Positions 12,948-24,414 of a DNA stretch of 64,000 nucleotides are shown here, in pieces. Within the stretch, counting starts at the first letter, position 1; every line of letters begins with the position of its first letter. Under the pieces are notes generated by a model. The model saw nothing but the letters and a program-made list of their open reading frames with translations, was not told where the DNA came from and ran no database searches. The position numbers and the translations under genes were made by a program. The stretch comes from Pholiota molesta (lineage: Eukaryota; Basidiomycota; Agaricomycetes; Agaricales; Strophariaceae), in assembly GCA_014925825.1 (NCBI GenBank), contig JACGCK010000002.1, positions 682,001 through 746,000 of the forward strand, written 5' to 3'.

Positions 12948-15900
12948 TCATCGGCCGTCAAACATATCATCCATTATACTCTTTTCTACTGCCTCCCAAT
13001 CGATGTTTCCGCCACTTGCGTATACGCTCTCGTACGAGGCTATACTGATATTGGAGAAGAATGTCAACAATTCTCGTATACTCTCGATTTGACGTAAAGA
13101 CCCGAGGAATGGTCTACGCATGGCTCGCTGCTCTGCTGGAGTCGATATGATGTGGTCAAGCTGTCCTTTACTTGGAGAATCCTACATTGAAGCTTAGGTT
13201 AATGGAAAGAATATCACATGTGATCGGGACGCACTCCAACTGGCAAGTTACTGGCAATTTCAGCTAGCTGATCCATCATGGCTTCAGGGAACCATTCATC
13301 CGGTCTATAAACTGCATCGACAGTATCTGTAATAAAAATCCATTGATGACTGAAGTTTGGGGTCAGGAAAGTGAGATCAATGAGATCAATGACAAACTGA
13401 CATCTGGAATTCTTCAGTTTGTAAGACCAGAAGGGTGTCCAAGCATTTGCAGGCAGCAAGAACAAGTTGGAGATCCTCAGAACCATCACTAGGTAGACTT
13501 GCCAAGGTCTGTTCGAAGATTCGATACTGTTGGAAGGGTGGGGTAAACCAATGTTACATTATAGAGTAGAACCACGACCCACCATTTCTGTCAAAACGAC
13601 TGGCCAAAAGCTCGTTAAATTATGAGGTGATAGCCGGCATAGCAAAACTCTTATGCAAAGAAAAACTTCGCTTTGCACGACTGGAGATGTGACGCTACGG
13701 AAGATATCAACTAGTTTCTCCTGTATTGTTGGAAGTTGAGTAAGAAACTGGTTTTTCTCTCCAGTAAAGATGATATATGATAATCGTCGCAAGTTAAGAG
13801 ATCGCAAAAGCATCTCGTACTCCCGGTTTGCGAAAATATTTGCCGAAGTAGCAGTTACAAGTTTCCCTGTTAAGGAAATGACATATTCAACAAGTTAGGT
13901 CTTTTTATGAAAATTGCAAAACAGACCTAGTAGCTCCGGTAATGCTGTTTTATCGGAGTCATATAATGCCTTGATGATCGGACGCCACTTCGCAGCATCG
14001 CTAGGATTGCAATTGAACAACCTGTTATCGTTGAGAAGATCGATGACAGGCGTTTTCCATGACTTAAGAGCGGCAGGTAGACGTGCCATTTCTTGCAGTA
14101 TCTGGATGACTGTAGCATCGACATCCATAGGTCTGTGGCCCGAAGGTATGTCAGGAATTGTCGCAGGTAATACTCGGTATTCGCTGCTTACCTTGTCTTG
14201 CCTCTCAGGGCCGGGTTAACAATGTAGTAGATGATATTATTACATGCACTGATGATTTTATCGTTTTCCATTAAAAATCTTCGCAGCCCTGGTAATGCAG
14301 AACTTGCAACAAATGTGTTAATCTAGATCATTTTCAGTAAGTCGAAATGTGACAATTGTTTTGCGAGCATACCTGCCCAACAACTTCGATCGAGCCCAAT
14401 CTGGGGGTCTCCAACAGGGCCGTACTGACTTCTGCTTTTTCATCCGGCCGAGAGGAAGGTTCTATCAAAGATATCAACACATGTTCATGAATGATAGTAC
14501 TGAACCCATACGAAGAGCAGGAGACTCTCGACCGCTGCTGATCACGGATTCCTTAGTACTTCGTCGAATCCAAGACCCTTGGTCAGTAAATCGTCCAACG
14601 TAGATCACACAGGAATCGAGCAATTTTCCATAGCATTCCTGCATTCATATTTCGTGAGTGTTTCCAACTAAACAAGCGATGAATCACGCACTTGAAGCTC
14701 CTTCCGGATCTTCTTGTCGTCCATTGCCGTTGTTTGAGTGACCTTCTCGGCCAGAACACCAAGACATCTGTGAAATAAATTAGACTAAAGAGGAACATTC
14801 GGTATACCAGAACATATTTTATACCTTAATGCCGGAAAGTTGTGTGTTTTGAACTCTCGCGAGGCACCGAGGATTTCCTTCACTAATTGAATATAACGGC
14901 TCCACACTTGAATTGCAAGAGGGCCTTCAAGCCGACTAAGGTACTGTTCAAGGAATTTGAACAAGATGGCGTCCGTTCTAATATATGTCACACCATTATT
15001 CCAAAGTCATGGCTGTACAAAAACAAAAAGAGAGTCGCAGACTTACAGATTTGGATTTACGGCTTGCTTCTTGCTCTTTTCTGAACCCGAAATACGGAGC
15101 GTTATGCTTTCACATAACATGTGCACAGCCGTTTGTGCATTAGACACAAGAACATCAATAAGTTCAAATGCGGCATCTGGAGAGGTGGCTGAGAGCTGTT
15201 TACGTTTGATATCACTAAACATTTTTCATCGAGATTGCAAACGTACCGTTTGATCGCGATTCCACCAATCAATGATGGATTCGAAGACTTCCGTAGTTTG
15301 CATACGGAAAAGATGCTCCAACACTCGTCGACAACGAAACCTTGTCCGTGTGTAGATCAGCGACAAAGAATCATCTTTCGGTGACCACGATTGTGGCGCC
15401 TTCCACAGTAATGATGCCCAGAGCGAATACAGAACGCGAATTCCATCGTCCAAGGATCTATAACCAGGCGAACGAGACTAGCAAAAATGTGAGAAGCTTT
15501 AGATACTTTCGAAGATACAGTCAGCCGTACCGTTAATTGCTCCATTTGATTGGAAGCACTCGAGTCGGAGCTGAAAACATTGGAGACATAACCAAGCAGG
15601 CCACTCGCTTCTGATGTCGTTTTCTCGATCGTGTTCGAATCCTCCTCGGAGCTGTCAGGTTCGGATGTATATGCCAGGCTTAAAAGAATAAGTCTTTCCA
15701 ATGCATTAAGAAGCATAATCAGCTCGGTATCAGTGACACTGGCAGAGATATCCTCAGCATAGGGTCGGAGCTCTGAATTCGTGCTTTGGATATCTCCCAG
15801 AGCAGACAGAAGTTGGCGGCATAAACAATCGTTGAGAGGCGCAACTACAGCTTGTAAAGCTGGTTGGAATTGAGGTAGTGCCATGAGAATAAAGTCAAGC

Positions 15901-18900
15901 CAATGCTGTAAAACCGGGCGATTGCTTCGCACCGATATTCCATCTACAAGCGTCTGCACTAGGAGGGGGTTCAGAGGATAACGAAGTGCAGACTCTGCGG
16001 TGTTTTCAAGCGCATTAATTGTCTCCACAGAACCATCGTCTGGTTTGTTTGCTACCGCTCTAGAAGATTCTAGGAGTGAAGTCGACACCGAGATGACGGA
16101 GTGAAGGAGGTGAAGCCACTTGTTCTGGAGATCCAGCTGATTCACGTGGATGGAAAAATAAAGTTTGCCAACAGCGATTGCTTCAATGCTGTCAACCAGG
16201 ATATTGTCAATCTCTCCCCGAGAAACAATGGCCTGAAGTAACTCTATTGCAGTCGACTGAATAGCTGTGTTGAGTGGTTGCATGGAGCTTGTTCGCTGTG
16301 GTTTCGGTTCTGACTGAACGAATCTGAAAATGCGGATGAGAAATAGATACAATTCTAAGTGGAAAGGCGGCATACCGGAGGAGGATTTCTACGAGAGTAT
16401 CCAGATAACTCGCGTCAGAATCAACCAAATTGCCTTGGGAACAAGACGTTACATTGCGAATTCTAAGCCAGAAAAGATTTGCATACAGTGAGCCACTCTC
16501 AATATGAGACCAGAGTGGTGAGAACGTTTGATTGACGTGGTCCTTGCTGCCTTCGCAAAACCTTGACCTCCAAAATTGACGATGGACAGGAGCGTTTCGA
16601 GGAGATGATGTACAATACGCTGATCAAAGGGACGTTCATATCGAAACCCAGGGAGTTCCCTTCCTCGAACTTTGAATGTCGTTGGACTGCGCAATATTGA
16701 GGGATCCAATAGGTCAAAAAAGATAGGGTCCAAGACTCTGTATATCGTGAGTTAAGATAGTTTGATATTATATCACACATTATGATATGATCTTACCTGA
16801 TGTAAGATTTGAGGCTGCACCGCATCCATGTTTCCCCAATACGCCGAAGATTCACGTCGTCGCTTTTCAATGTATCCAAAACAGTCATCATAGGTACCTT
16901 GAAACAAAATCCAGGAAGGAGATTATCCTCTTTCGAAAGTATGATGAATCCAAAATAATCTCAACAGTTTAGTCAGACATACCACTCAATCGCCATAAAA
17001 CGCCAAATGCTTCATATGCCTCAGAGACATTCCTGGACTCAGGAGAAGTCATAGACTGGGCTAAAATAGACTCAACATGCGGCCGTGTTGTTGATCCTTG
17101 TAGGCTCCAAATCAGGGTGACCGCGCGGACGTGGTATGCCGCAAAATCGGGTCGCAAGTAGTCCAAAAGTTTACTGACCATCTTGTACATTAGATGTCGT
17201 TCATCGATAGCAAGCTTGGGCTCGAGATACTGGTTTCGATGAAGACCTATCGCTAAACTGATTAACCGATCCACTACGGTAAACGTTGCTGTCTTCGAAT
17301 AGGTCGTTCACTCTTGTTAGTAATATTTGACAAAAGAGAAAAAGGAGCTTACCTGATATTCCAGACTTGCAAGAAGAATATTCAACCATTCTTTTGGGTC
17401 CCAGGGAATATTCATTGGGGTAATCAATCTTGCAGCCAGCCGGTCAATGAGAAGTAATACTTTGGAAAACGACTCTCGCAGCATTAGTGCGTGTTGGGAC
17501 TCTTTAAGACGAGAAGTAAAGGCCATGCTGAGGGATATCAAGGATTGGAAACATGATACAAAAGGCGTTGCCAAAATATCGAGCGTCGCTGCTGTCGGTA
17601 TGGATTTGTCTGCGATCTTGAAAAAAGTACATGCGAAGTCGAAGGGTCGTTGAGAGCCACTTTCAACCTGCACGGTGATTTCTGGTCTTTGCAATAAGCT
17701 AGAATCGGGTATATGGTGCAAAATTTCATCTAGAAGAATCAAAGCTCTTCCAACAGACTTTGAAGACGCCTTGGTCGGATTGCTCTGTACTTGTGACTAG
17801 AAGATATCAGATTTGGAAATCCACGGGGGCTTGCAACTTACGCTTGTTAAATCAACGATAGCTCCGAAGATAATTGGAAGATGTATCGTTTGGATCTCTT
17901 CGTCATGTGAGAAGGTTTGGAGGATAAAACGAGCCAATTCAATTGCCTGTAATCATACAATGAAGACTCGAACATGATTTTGTCATGAAATAAGTGTACC
18001 TCAGTCTGGGTTCCATCACCCATAATTTCGTCAAATATTGAAGTAAGTAGATGACGCCAAAGTATTTGAGGTTCCACTGCTTCATAAAGCGTACTGGCTG
18101 TCATGGTCAACTGTCGATGATTGGTGAGGTACATCCTTTACAAGAGAAAGAGGATAACAAACATCTTGTCCACTATCTGTTGGATTTTTCACAAGATTCA
18201 TGATGGCTTTGAAGACATCATATACAATGATCTCAGTCAAGATCGACCCAATTTCCCATTTGTCAAGTAGTGAGATGAAGATTTTGAACGGGCGCGACTC
18301 TGCATATTCTCCGGACGGGGAGACCATTTCGTTCTGATATGTGGTGATACGTTAATATACATTGGAATGATGTTGAAACAAATTGGAAATACCTTTAAAG
18401 TTGAGCTGAGCAGATCGAGTGCGTTCTCCTTGAGATACGCAATCTGATTATCCGATTTCTCATCTGATCCCAATAGCCAAGTATATAACCGGCGATTCAG
18501 AGATAAATCTCGACGTAAAACAACACCAGTAGCCGCCCGCATCAATATTGCTCGATCGTCTTTGTGAGCTTTACGGATAGCGTGACTGTTGACACGCATG
18601 CTTTGCAGAAGTATATCAAGAGCTGCTCTGCGTACAAGCAAGTTTTCATCTTCGAGAGCAGAGGCAAATGCTCGGATCATCAAGCCAATATCCTTGCCGA
18701 CAACCTCAGTGAAATCTAGGAGAGTATGAGAGATGTACATGCTGCCAAGATTAAGTTTCATTTACCGTCGGTAGAATTCAAACGTGGAAGGCGGCGGGCA
18801 AGGAAATTGAGAGAAGTCCCTCGAGCAGAAGGCGTTGTAAGCATGATCAACCATATATTTTGGAAGAAGAATGACACTGATACAGCTCCCGACAATCGAT

Positions 18901-19781
18901 CCAACAGACTGAGAACCTGAAAAAGAACAAGAATGCGCATCAGAATTACGATGAAGAATGTATTACCACCTACCTTTTCAAAGAATTCACCAGTTTCTTC
19001 CTCTAGTCCAGGAAGTAATGCGAGAATAATCGACTTCATTACTGGTCTAAGGCCGGATTGCAATGGAAGATAATGTGTGTCATAGATGTTGAGTAGAGTT
19101 GGCTAAAGATGATTTAAATATCATGAATAAATGATTGATGTCTCTGGTAAGAGGCGTTACCTTGACTGATGTAGCGGCGTATTCGAAGAACGGGAATAAT
19201 CCAGATGACCACAGTGATAGATCGCGTTTCAAGCCTTCCACCTTTCATTAGATAGAAGGTCAGCGCATTTCTTGACCAAAATACAGTTTTACACACCCCC
19301 AATACAGCTAGAATATGAATGTACACTTCCAAAGCACGTTGATGAACTCCAGTTGGTAACGCTGGATTCAAACATTGGGCAAGACGTTTCGCGACGATTA
19401 ACTTGCGGGGAATCTCTTTGAATTGCATATAAGATTGGAACGTCTATATTGATCAGGTAAGTTACAATATTTTGCTTCCCAATTCACTTGTACTGCATAC
19501 CTTTAACAATTGCTTAAGAAATGCAATACAGTCTGCCCATTCGTGTACATTATCGAAAGAGTTGAGGCACTTCTCCACCTGCTGGGTATATTTCTTAAAC
19601 TTTGGATCTGAAGAATAGACCTGTAATGCGATGGCTAGGGTAAGGTCTGTAAGATGTTCCCCATTATTCGAGGGGGAACCTCACCTCTTTCACTAGCCCT
19701 TGCAGATATCCAAGCAGAGCCCTTCTTCGCAATCTTCCCTGAACCTTCGACCTCGGATACTGCGGGGGTATTGATGGACAT
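12948..19781 (-). CDS. DOP1: Dopey family protein Dop1
   Basis: Very large peripheral membrane protein that works with Mon2 and the flippase Neo1 in endosome-Golgi trafficking and cell polarity. The start at 19781 (MSINTPAVSEVEGSGK) leads, across an intron at about 19640-19690, into the conserved Dopey N-terminus: DPKFKKYTQQVEKCLNSFDN, then IPRKLIVAKRLAQCLNPALP near 19360-19410 and GVHQRALEVYIHILAVLG. Blocks such as LLPGLEEETGEFFEKV and LLDRLSGAV near 18900-19030 also match. A long helical repeat region follows. The C-terminal exons give IISTPAEQRAMRRPFLGSLR near 13110-13170 and end SIMDDMFDGR with TGA at 12948-12950. More than 20 introns make exact joins in the middle uncertain. Total length is about that of other fungal Dop1 proteins. 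A cluster of inverted repeats lies just upstream. Confidence 0.9.
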
Positions 19782-19889
19782 GACGGTGAGGACACCGATA
19801 ATATTGTCAACGATGCAGCTTGAGGAGACAAGATAGCGCTGGTGGTCTCCGCAGTAGCAGAAGAGATTTGGTTAGTATGACTTCGGTAT

Positions 19890-19902
19890 GACCGTGACGG
19901 TC
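19890..19902. repeat. Inverted repeat 1 (6 bp arms)
   Basis: Perfect palindrome GACCGT-G-ACGGTC. It is the nearest of three inverted repeats to the DOP1 start and shares GACC/GGTC arms with the other two. Confidence 0.8.
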
Positions 19903-19925
19903 GCGACTGCGAGCGCTGGACGTGT

Positions 19926-19943
19926 CGGTCACGAGCGTGACCG
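19926..19943. repeat. Inverted repeat 2 (8 bp arms)
   Basis: Perfect palindrome with arms CGGTCACG and CGTGACCG around a two-base centre AG. The arm also contains GTGACCG, related to inverted repeat 1. Confidence 0.85.
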
Positions 19944-19967
19944 CAGACATGCAGATCGCACGACGCA

Positions 19968-19992
19968 GACCAAGCTTAGCAAAAGCTTGGTC
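19968..19992. repeat. Inverted repeat 3 (10 bp arms)
   Basis: Perfect arms GACCAAGCTT and AAGCTTGGTC flank a five-base loop AGCAA. It could form a hairpin in RNA or bind a dimeric regulator as DNA; the function is not known. Confidence 0.9.
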
Positions 19993-20248
19993 GCTGATGT
20001 ATTCAAAACTCCCCAGACTTCATTTAGATTGCATATACAATGTTCTTGACAGAGCCACAGTGGTGATGAATCCCAAGCGGTTGACCAATGCCAATAATAT
20101 ATCAAATACATAAATGAGCCAGCCACTTCAAGGCTCACTGCTCAGCAACTGGACAAAAAATTAATCCAGGACAAATACACTATGAGCTACCTATGTACAT
20201 TAAAATTAAGACGGAGTAATCGTTAAACAGAGAGTCTGCCGACATGAG

Positions 20249-21687
20249 TTATGCGGTTGGAAGAGGAGCCATATCGGAGTCACCCCCTTCGGAGGACGGA
20301 GCGAGCTGGAGGATGCGCATTTTGGTGGGTGCTCTCACAGCACTTGCGTTGATCGGAGTGTCAGGAATGGCAGAAGGGGCTCGAGAGGGATTGGCAGAAG
20401 TGAAAGCTGAGCCAGATTTGGAATTCTTTAATTTGCTGAAGGCCTTGTGCCCTGAAATAGCGACAGAAGAAAGTTTAGGCAAAGCAACGCTGCCTGCTGC
20501 CTTGTCGTCGGTGGGCTTTATTTGCGCGCTTGTGACGTTGATAAAAGAGGCATAATCGGACTCCTTTTCACCCACCCATGTTCGAGCAAGCCATCTACCG
20601 CCAGCGATACCTCGTATTTCTCTATTGGCTTCGCGCCAATGCCTCACTTTCCTTCCACTTTTATCAAGAGGCAACAACGGTGCAAATCCTGACGCTATTT
20701 TTGGCGGAGGCTGCACTGGGAAGGGTTTAGTTGGAAGCGGATATACTGGGATCGCCACATTTTCGAGGTTGATTTCCTGACTTCCTTCGTCGGGTAGCGG
20801 AGCTGATGCAAGCGGAGGAGAACTAGGCGGCATATTGTCAGGCTCTGGTGAATTTTGTTCGAATTGTGCAGTGACAGGTGAAGATGCAGCCGTCCCTGCG
20901 TAACCTAAATGAAGTTCTCAGTAACTATCTGACTTAGAGGGAACATGCGTCACTTACTTTCACTCAAAGCACCCGTGTCCTCAAGAAGCAAAGGCGGGAT
21001 GGCAGATTTTTTCCTGTCGAGTAAACTTAGCGTATAAGATAAGATTCTCTGCCAGAAAACCTACTTTGCTAGTTTGAGTTTTGCCCTCGGTATGGTTGGA
21101 GGTTTACGGGGTGAAACTTTCTTCTTCCCCTTCGAAGCAGAAGACTCAACAGGTTGATGTAGCGGAGAGCTAGTTATCATGTCTCCATCGACATGCGATT
21201 GCGGCGTTGCCTTAAACCATGACATCGTTGCACCCGTTGGTTGGGATAATTTCTCTTTTACCTTCTTTTCTTTTTCACCTTCTCCTAGCTTTTTGTCGCT
21301 CTTCCGTGGTTTGCGTTTTGTAGAGGATACTTTGCGTTTCTGACCAGATTCAGCGATGCGTGAAGGTGACGGTTTGGCAAGACTCCCATTATCCTCATCG
21401 TCAATAAGTTCATCAACGAGCTGATCTTCTTCTTCCTCGACTTCCTGCTCTTTGTCTGAATGGACAGGTGGAGGCGGAGGAGGCGCAACGGGTCGCTTTT
21501 TTACACTTGCCACCCTTCTCTGAGGTTGTGGGGGAGGAGTCATTTCTTCACGAAGCGTGGATATCTGAGGAGCATCCATATCAACGTCTTCGTCCATTTC
21601 GCTCTCTGAGGGTGCTGGTGCACGATTGCGGTGAGAGGGATTTGTCGGTTCGTAGGTCACCCACGGAGATGCACGAAACGATGACAT
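20249..21687 (-). CDS. Basic nuclear protein resembling INO80 subunit Ies4
   Basis: The start at 21687 (MSSFRASPWVTYEP) leads a low-complexity protein: acidic stretches (MDEDVDMDAP, VEEEEDQLVDELIDDED), a poly-Pro run, then Lys-rich nuclear-localisation-like runs (KRKVSSTKRKPRKSDKK). Two introns near 20910-20955 and 21010-21058 lead to the C-terminal half. There, at about 20570-20680, sits the only conserved-looking core, PLLPLDKSGRKVRHWREANR followed by EIRGIAGGRWLARTW. The order LD-SG-R-W-(I/G)-W resembles the core of Ies4, a subunit of the INO80 chromatin remodeller. The rest is Pro/Ser-rich and ends SDMAPLPTA with TAA at 20249-20251. The gene is real; the Ies4 assignment is tentative because the motif is short and recalled rather than searched. 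Confidence 0.5.
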
Positions 21688-21917
21688 GGCTTGATGGCTG
21701 CCGAGTGTTTACTTGTATTTCGAACCAAGAACGTAAGGCAGTTGAAGGCTAGCCCAGAGATGCCACCTTGTGTCGGTTATAATGTTGGGAGAGGCACAAA
21801 GAGTTGTTGCAGGCTCAACCTGCTGAACGACGCCAACAACAGAACACAGCATATGCTCCTTTTAGTAAAAACGATCCCTTGGCGACTTGGCCACATGTTA
21901 TCTACCAGATCTACCAA

Positions 21918-22472
21918 TCAACCCAACCTTTCTGATGCACCCTCGTAACCCGCCCATCTGGACAAATCGTCTTGAACATCAACCAACCGAGTGTCATAAA
22001 ATATATGTGCCGTAGGCTTGACAGTTTCCCAGTCAACGATTTTCCCTCCTTCGTCGCGATCGAATTGTGCGCCCCAAACGCTCCAATTGTCAAGCTTGGT
22101 ATTATGTGACGCAATCGTGCATCCACACTTCTTGCAGCGCCAACGTATTTTCCATGGTTTGGAGGCTACTGTGTAGGAATCGAGAACTTCTTGAATAGGC
22201 CCGGCATGTGTCCATGTAAAACGCGAAGCCGGGAAATGGGAAGTATGGATGAAAGCAGCAGCTATGGGACAGATCTGGTAGGCAATGTTGATAGATAACT
22301 CATGTTCGAATCAATTCTTACCATTTAACCTCTGGCATAGAGAACAATGGCAGAATGCGCTGAGAAGCGGCAAGCCCTTAACCTGGTAGCTTGCTAAGCC
22401 ACAAAAACAGCCGCCTCGATGAACAACGTTGGATTCCGCGTTATCGGGAGATTGGGTACCAGAATTCGCCAT
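21918..22472 (-). CDS. GFA (CENP-V/GFA) domain protein
   Basis: Small zinc protein of the glutathione-dependent formaldehyde-activating/CENP-V family (DUF636). The start at 22472 (MANSGTQSPDNAESNV) precedes GGCFCGLASYQVKGLP and FCHCSLCQRLN, giving paired Cys ligands in two C-x-C and C-x-x-C motifs. An intron at about 22285-22325 follows. Exon 2 carries RWRCKKCGCTIASHN (third pair) and NWSVWGAQFDRD, then HIFYDTRLVDVQDDLSRW, and ends GYEGASERLG with TGA at 21918-21920. About 170 residues, usual for the family. Many members have no proven formaldehyde activity and their substrate is unknown. It is divergent from DPH4, which starts within about 360 bp. Confidence 0.85.
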
Positions 22473-22829
22473 GATGGTTATTATGTTCAACGAGCATGCG
22501 AATCAAATGGGAATTGCTATTCAGAGGTGCTCCGCATCCGGGTGCCCGAGGTATTGATTTCCGAAGGAGAGCTCTGGGAGACCTTGTAGTCTTGCTGTAC
22601 TATTTATTTCATAGCGAAATTGAAATCGTGGTGTTATAGAATGTCATAAACCAGGTAAGGTATAACGAAAGAACCTAAAGTTGCGTATGGTTGCCAGGAC
22701 TCGCAGGATTTTTTCGATTTGTTTTTGGTTGATGTCTACACGTGATATGTAAGCTTGATTTTCATCCTTCCTCGAGTTCCTCTCTTGACTCTTGATTCGA
22801 CATCGTTGAACTGATCTACTCGCCTGCAG
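22473..22829. promoter_or_regulatory. Divergent promoter GFA / DPH4
   Basis: Head-to-head region between the GFA gene (-) and DPH4 (+). The first coding exon of DPH4 must lie here, since the J-domain frame meets an in-frame TGA near 22793 with no ATG after it. I could not place that exon: candidate ATGs near 22692 and 22733 do not join in frame by obvious splice sites. Confidence 0.4.
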
Positions 22830-23320
22830 CGCAATCGATACGGCCAAAGAAACTGGATCCCCCTTCGTCCACTGTTGACTTCTATCAGCTGCTCTCGGTG
22901 CCCAAACATGCATCGTTAGCAGAGATCAAATCTGCCTATCATCGCCTTCTCCTCCAATCTCATCCAGACAAGCGCAATCCCTCCAGCCCTGGCGGTTATG
23001 TTGACATTTCCTTGATCAAGAAAGCCTATACCACCCTTTCCAACGAAGATAGCCGAGCTGCATATGATTTGGATTTGAAGCAGCGCACATATACCTCCGC
23101 CGGGCCGCGTCCTGCACAAGTTATTTCGTTGGAGGAGTTCGAGGATGAGAATGTCGAGGGAGAAGGAGAAATTTCGGAAGAAGGCCCTTGGAGATACCGC
23201 TGTCGCTGTGGAGGGTGGTACAAGATAAGCACTGTCTTGATGGAAAAGGGAGAACATTTAGTTGCATGCAACAGTTGCTCAGAAGTGGTATGGGTCGGAT
23301 ACGAGATTGTTGAATCATAA
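22830..23320 (+). CDS. DPH4: Diphthamide biosynthesis protein 4 (J-protein with DPH zinc finger)
   Basis: J-domain iron/zinc protein that supports diphthamide formation on elongation factor 2 (yeast Dph4/Jjj3, human DNAJC24). The exon after the acceptor at 22827-22829 gives VDFYQLLSVPKHASLAEIKS, then YHRLLLQSHPDKRN with the HPD tripeptide needed to stimulate Hsp70. After IKKAYTTLSNEDSRAAYDLD comes the DPH-type (CSL) zinc domain: EEGPWRYRCRCGGWY and HLVACNSCSEVVWVGYE, with four Cys. It ends VES with TAA at 23318-23320. The first exon is missing from this call, so the given start is an exon edge, not a start codon. Confidence 0.85.
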
Positions 23321-24414
23321 TCAAGCAATGAGCAAGCAACGCATTATACACGTGGAAATGGATGGATGTAAGTACTTACAATTTATACCCCAGATACTAA
23401 GTATTAATTAATAGTCTAAGATACAGCACGCATATTCCTTTCTTTGTGCAAAAACGCAGTACAGCACATACACTGCTGCTCACGCACCGAAGTCGCGTAG
23501 CAAGTTCGAGGTCATTTTGCCCTCGCTTCTTCGCTCGCTCCGCTGTCTCCCACTTGATTAGTGGATTATCCACGGCGCTTACCTTCTCTTAGCCGAGCTG
23601 CACACGAGCTTCGACTACTGAAATATTGGGCAGCCTGATCGCCTCACGGACTTATGCCTACTAGTAGTTGGGTGTAAAAAGAGCAATGTGCTCGCTAAAG
23701 GCACCACTTTTGTGCGCTTACCCAAGACCCATCCATGCCTCCACCCTCTCGTCAACTTCTCTCTTTCAAATATTGCGCGATCGCGTCTTCATTGTATTGG
23801 CATCCGCTTGATATTGGCCCCATGATCTTCTTATGCGACAATATTCATTATAATACACATATCAAATCTTAGGTAGCAAGGAAGCTACCATGTCGCACTT
23901 CAGACATCCGTCGCTCAGGTGCGCGTCTTATCTTCAAGATTAACATCAGTTGATACCAAATCAGCAGACAATGCGAAGGCTCAAGCATATTTCCATCTTT
24001 CTGCAAACACCTGCTTTGTTACTTGCCACCACAGGATTCTTAGCAGGTTCCTACAAGAGTTTTATGTGGTCATGCTATTGTATGTAGGTGTCATCAATTG
24101 CAAACATCACGGACTTATCTGGCCAGCACAAAATATGACTGCATCAACAATAGCACGGCCTATTCAATTATCTTACCATTTGCCCAGGTCACCTAATGAT
24201 GCTGCACCCTTTGCTTGCCTAGAATTATCCTGGCTCTACAATTAGAGTGCTTCTGTAAAATGTATTTGCAAAAATAATAGATTTTGTGCCACTCCAATTT
24301 GCGCTAGTGACTGGGGATGGGACAAATGTGCTTGAACATTGAATTCTGGTAAAAATTAATATGATAAAATAATAAGATTAGAACTAAAATATGTACCCAC
24401 ATCTAGTGAATATA
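23321..24414. other. Convergent spacer, no gene recognised
   Basis: About 1.1 kb between the ends of DPH4 (+) and DNMT1 (-). A 108-codon frame at 23919-24245 (+) shows no family features and is probably chance. The part nearest DNMT1 is AT-rich, as expected for a 3' untranslated region. Confidence 0.4.

Larger units (their letters stand above)
19782..20248. promoter_or_regulatory. DOP1 upstream region
   Basis: Spacer between the DOP1 start (-) and the 3' end of the next gene (-), so it holds the DOP1 promoter and the terminator of the Ies4-like gene. It contains three perfect short inverted repeats within about 105 bp (19890-19992), listed separately. No gene is recognisable. Confidence 0.5.

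Noticed and set aside
23919..24245. 108-codon ORF between DPH4 and DNMT1
   Set aside because: No family features, and it lies in a convergent 3' spacer.
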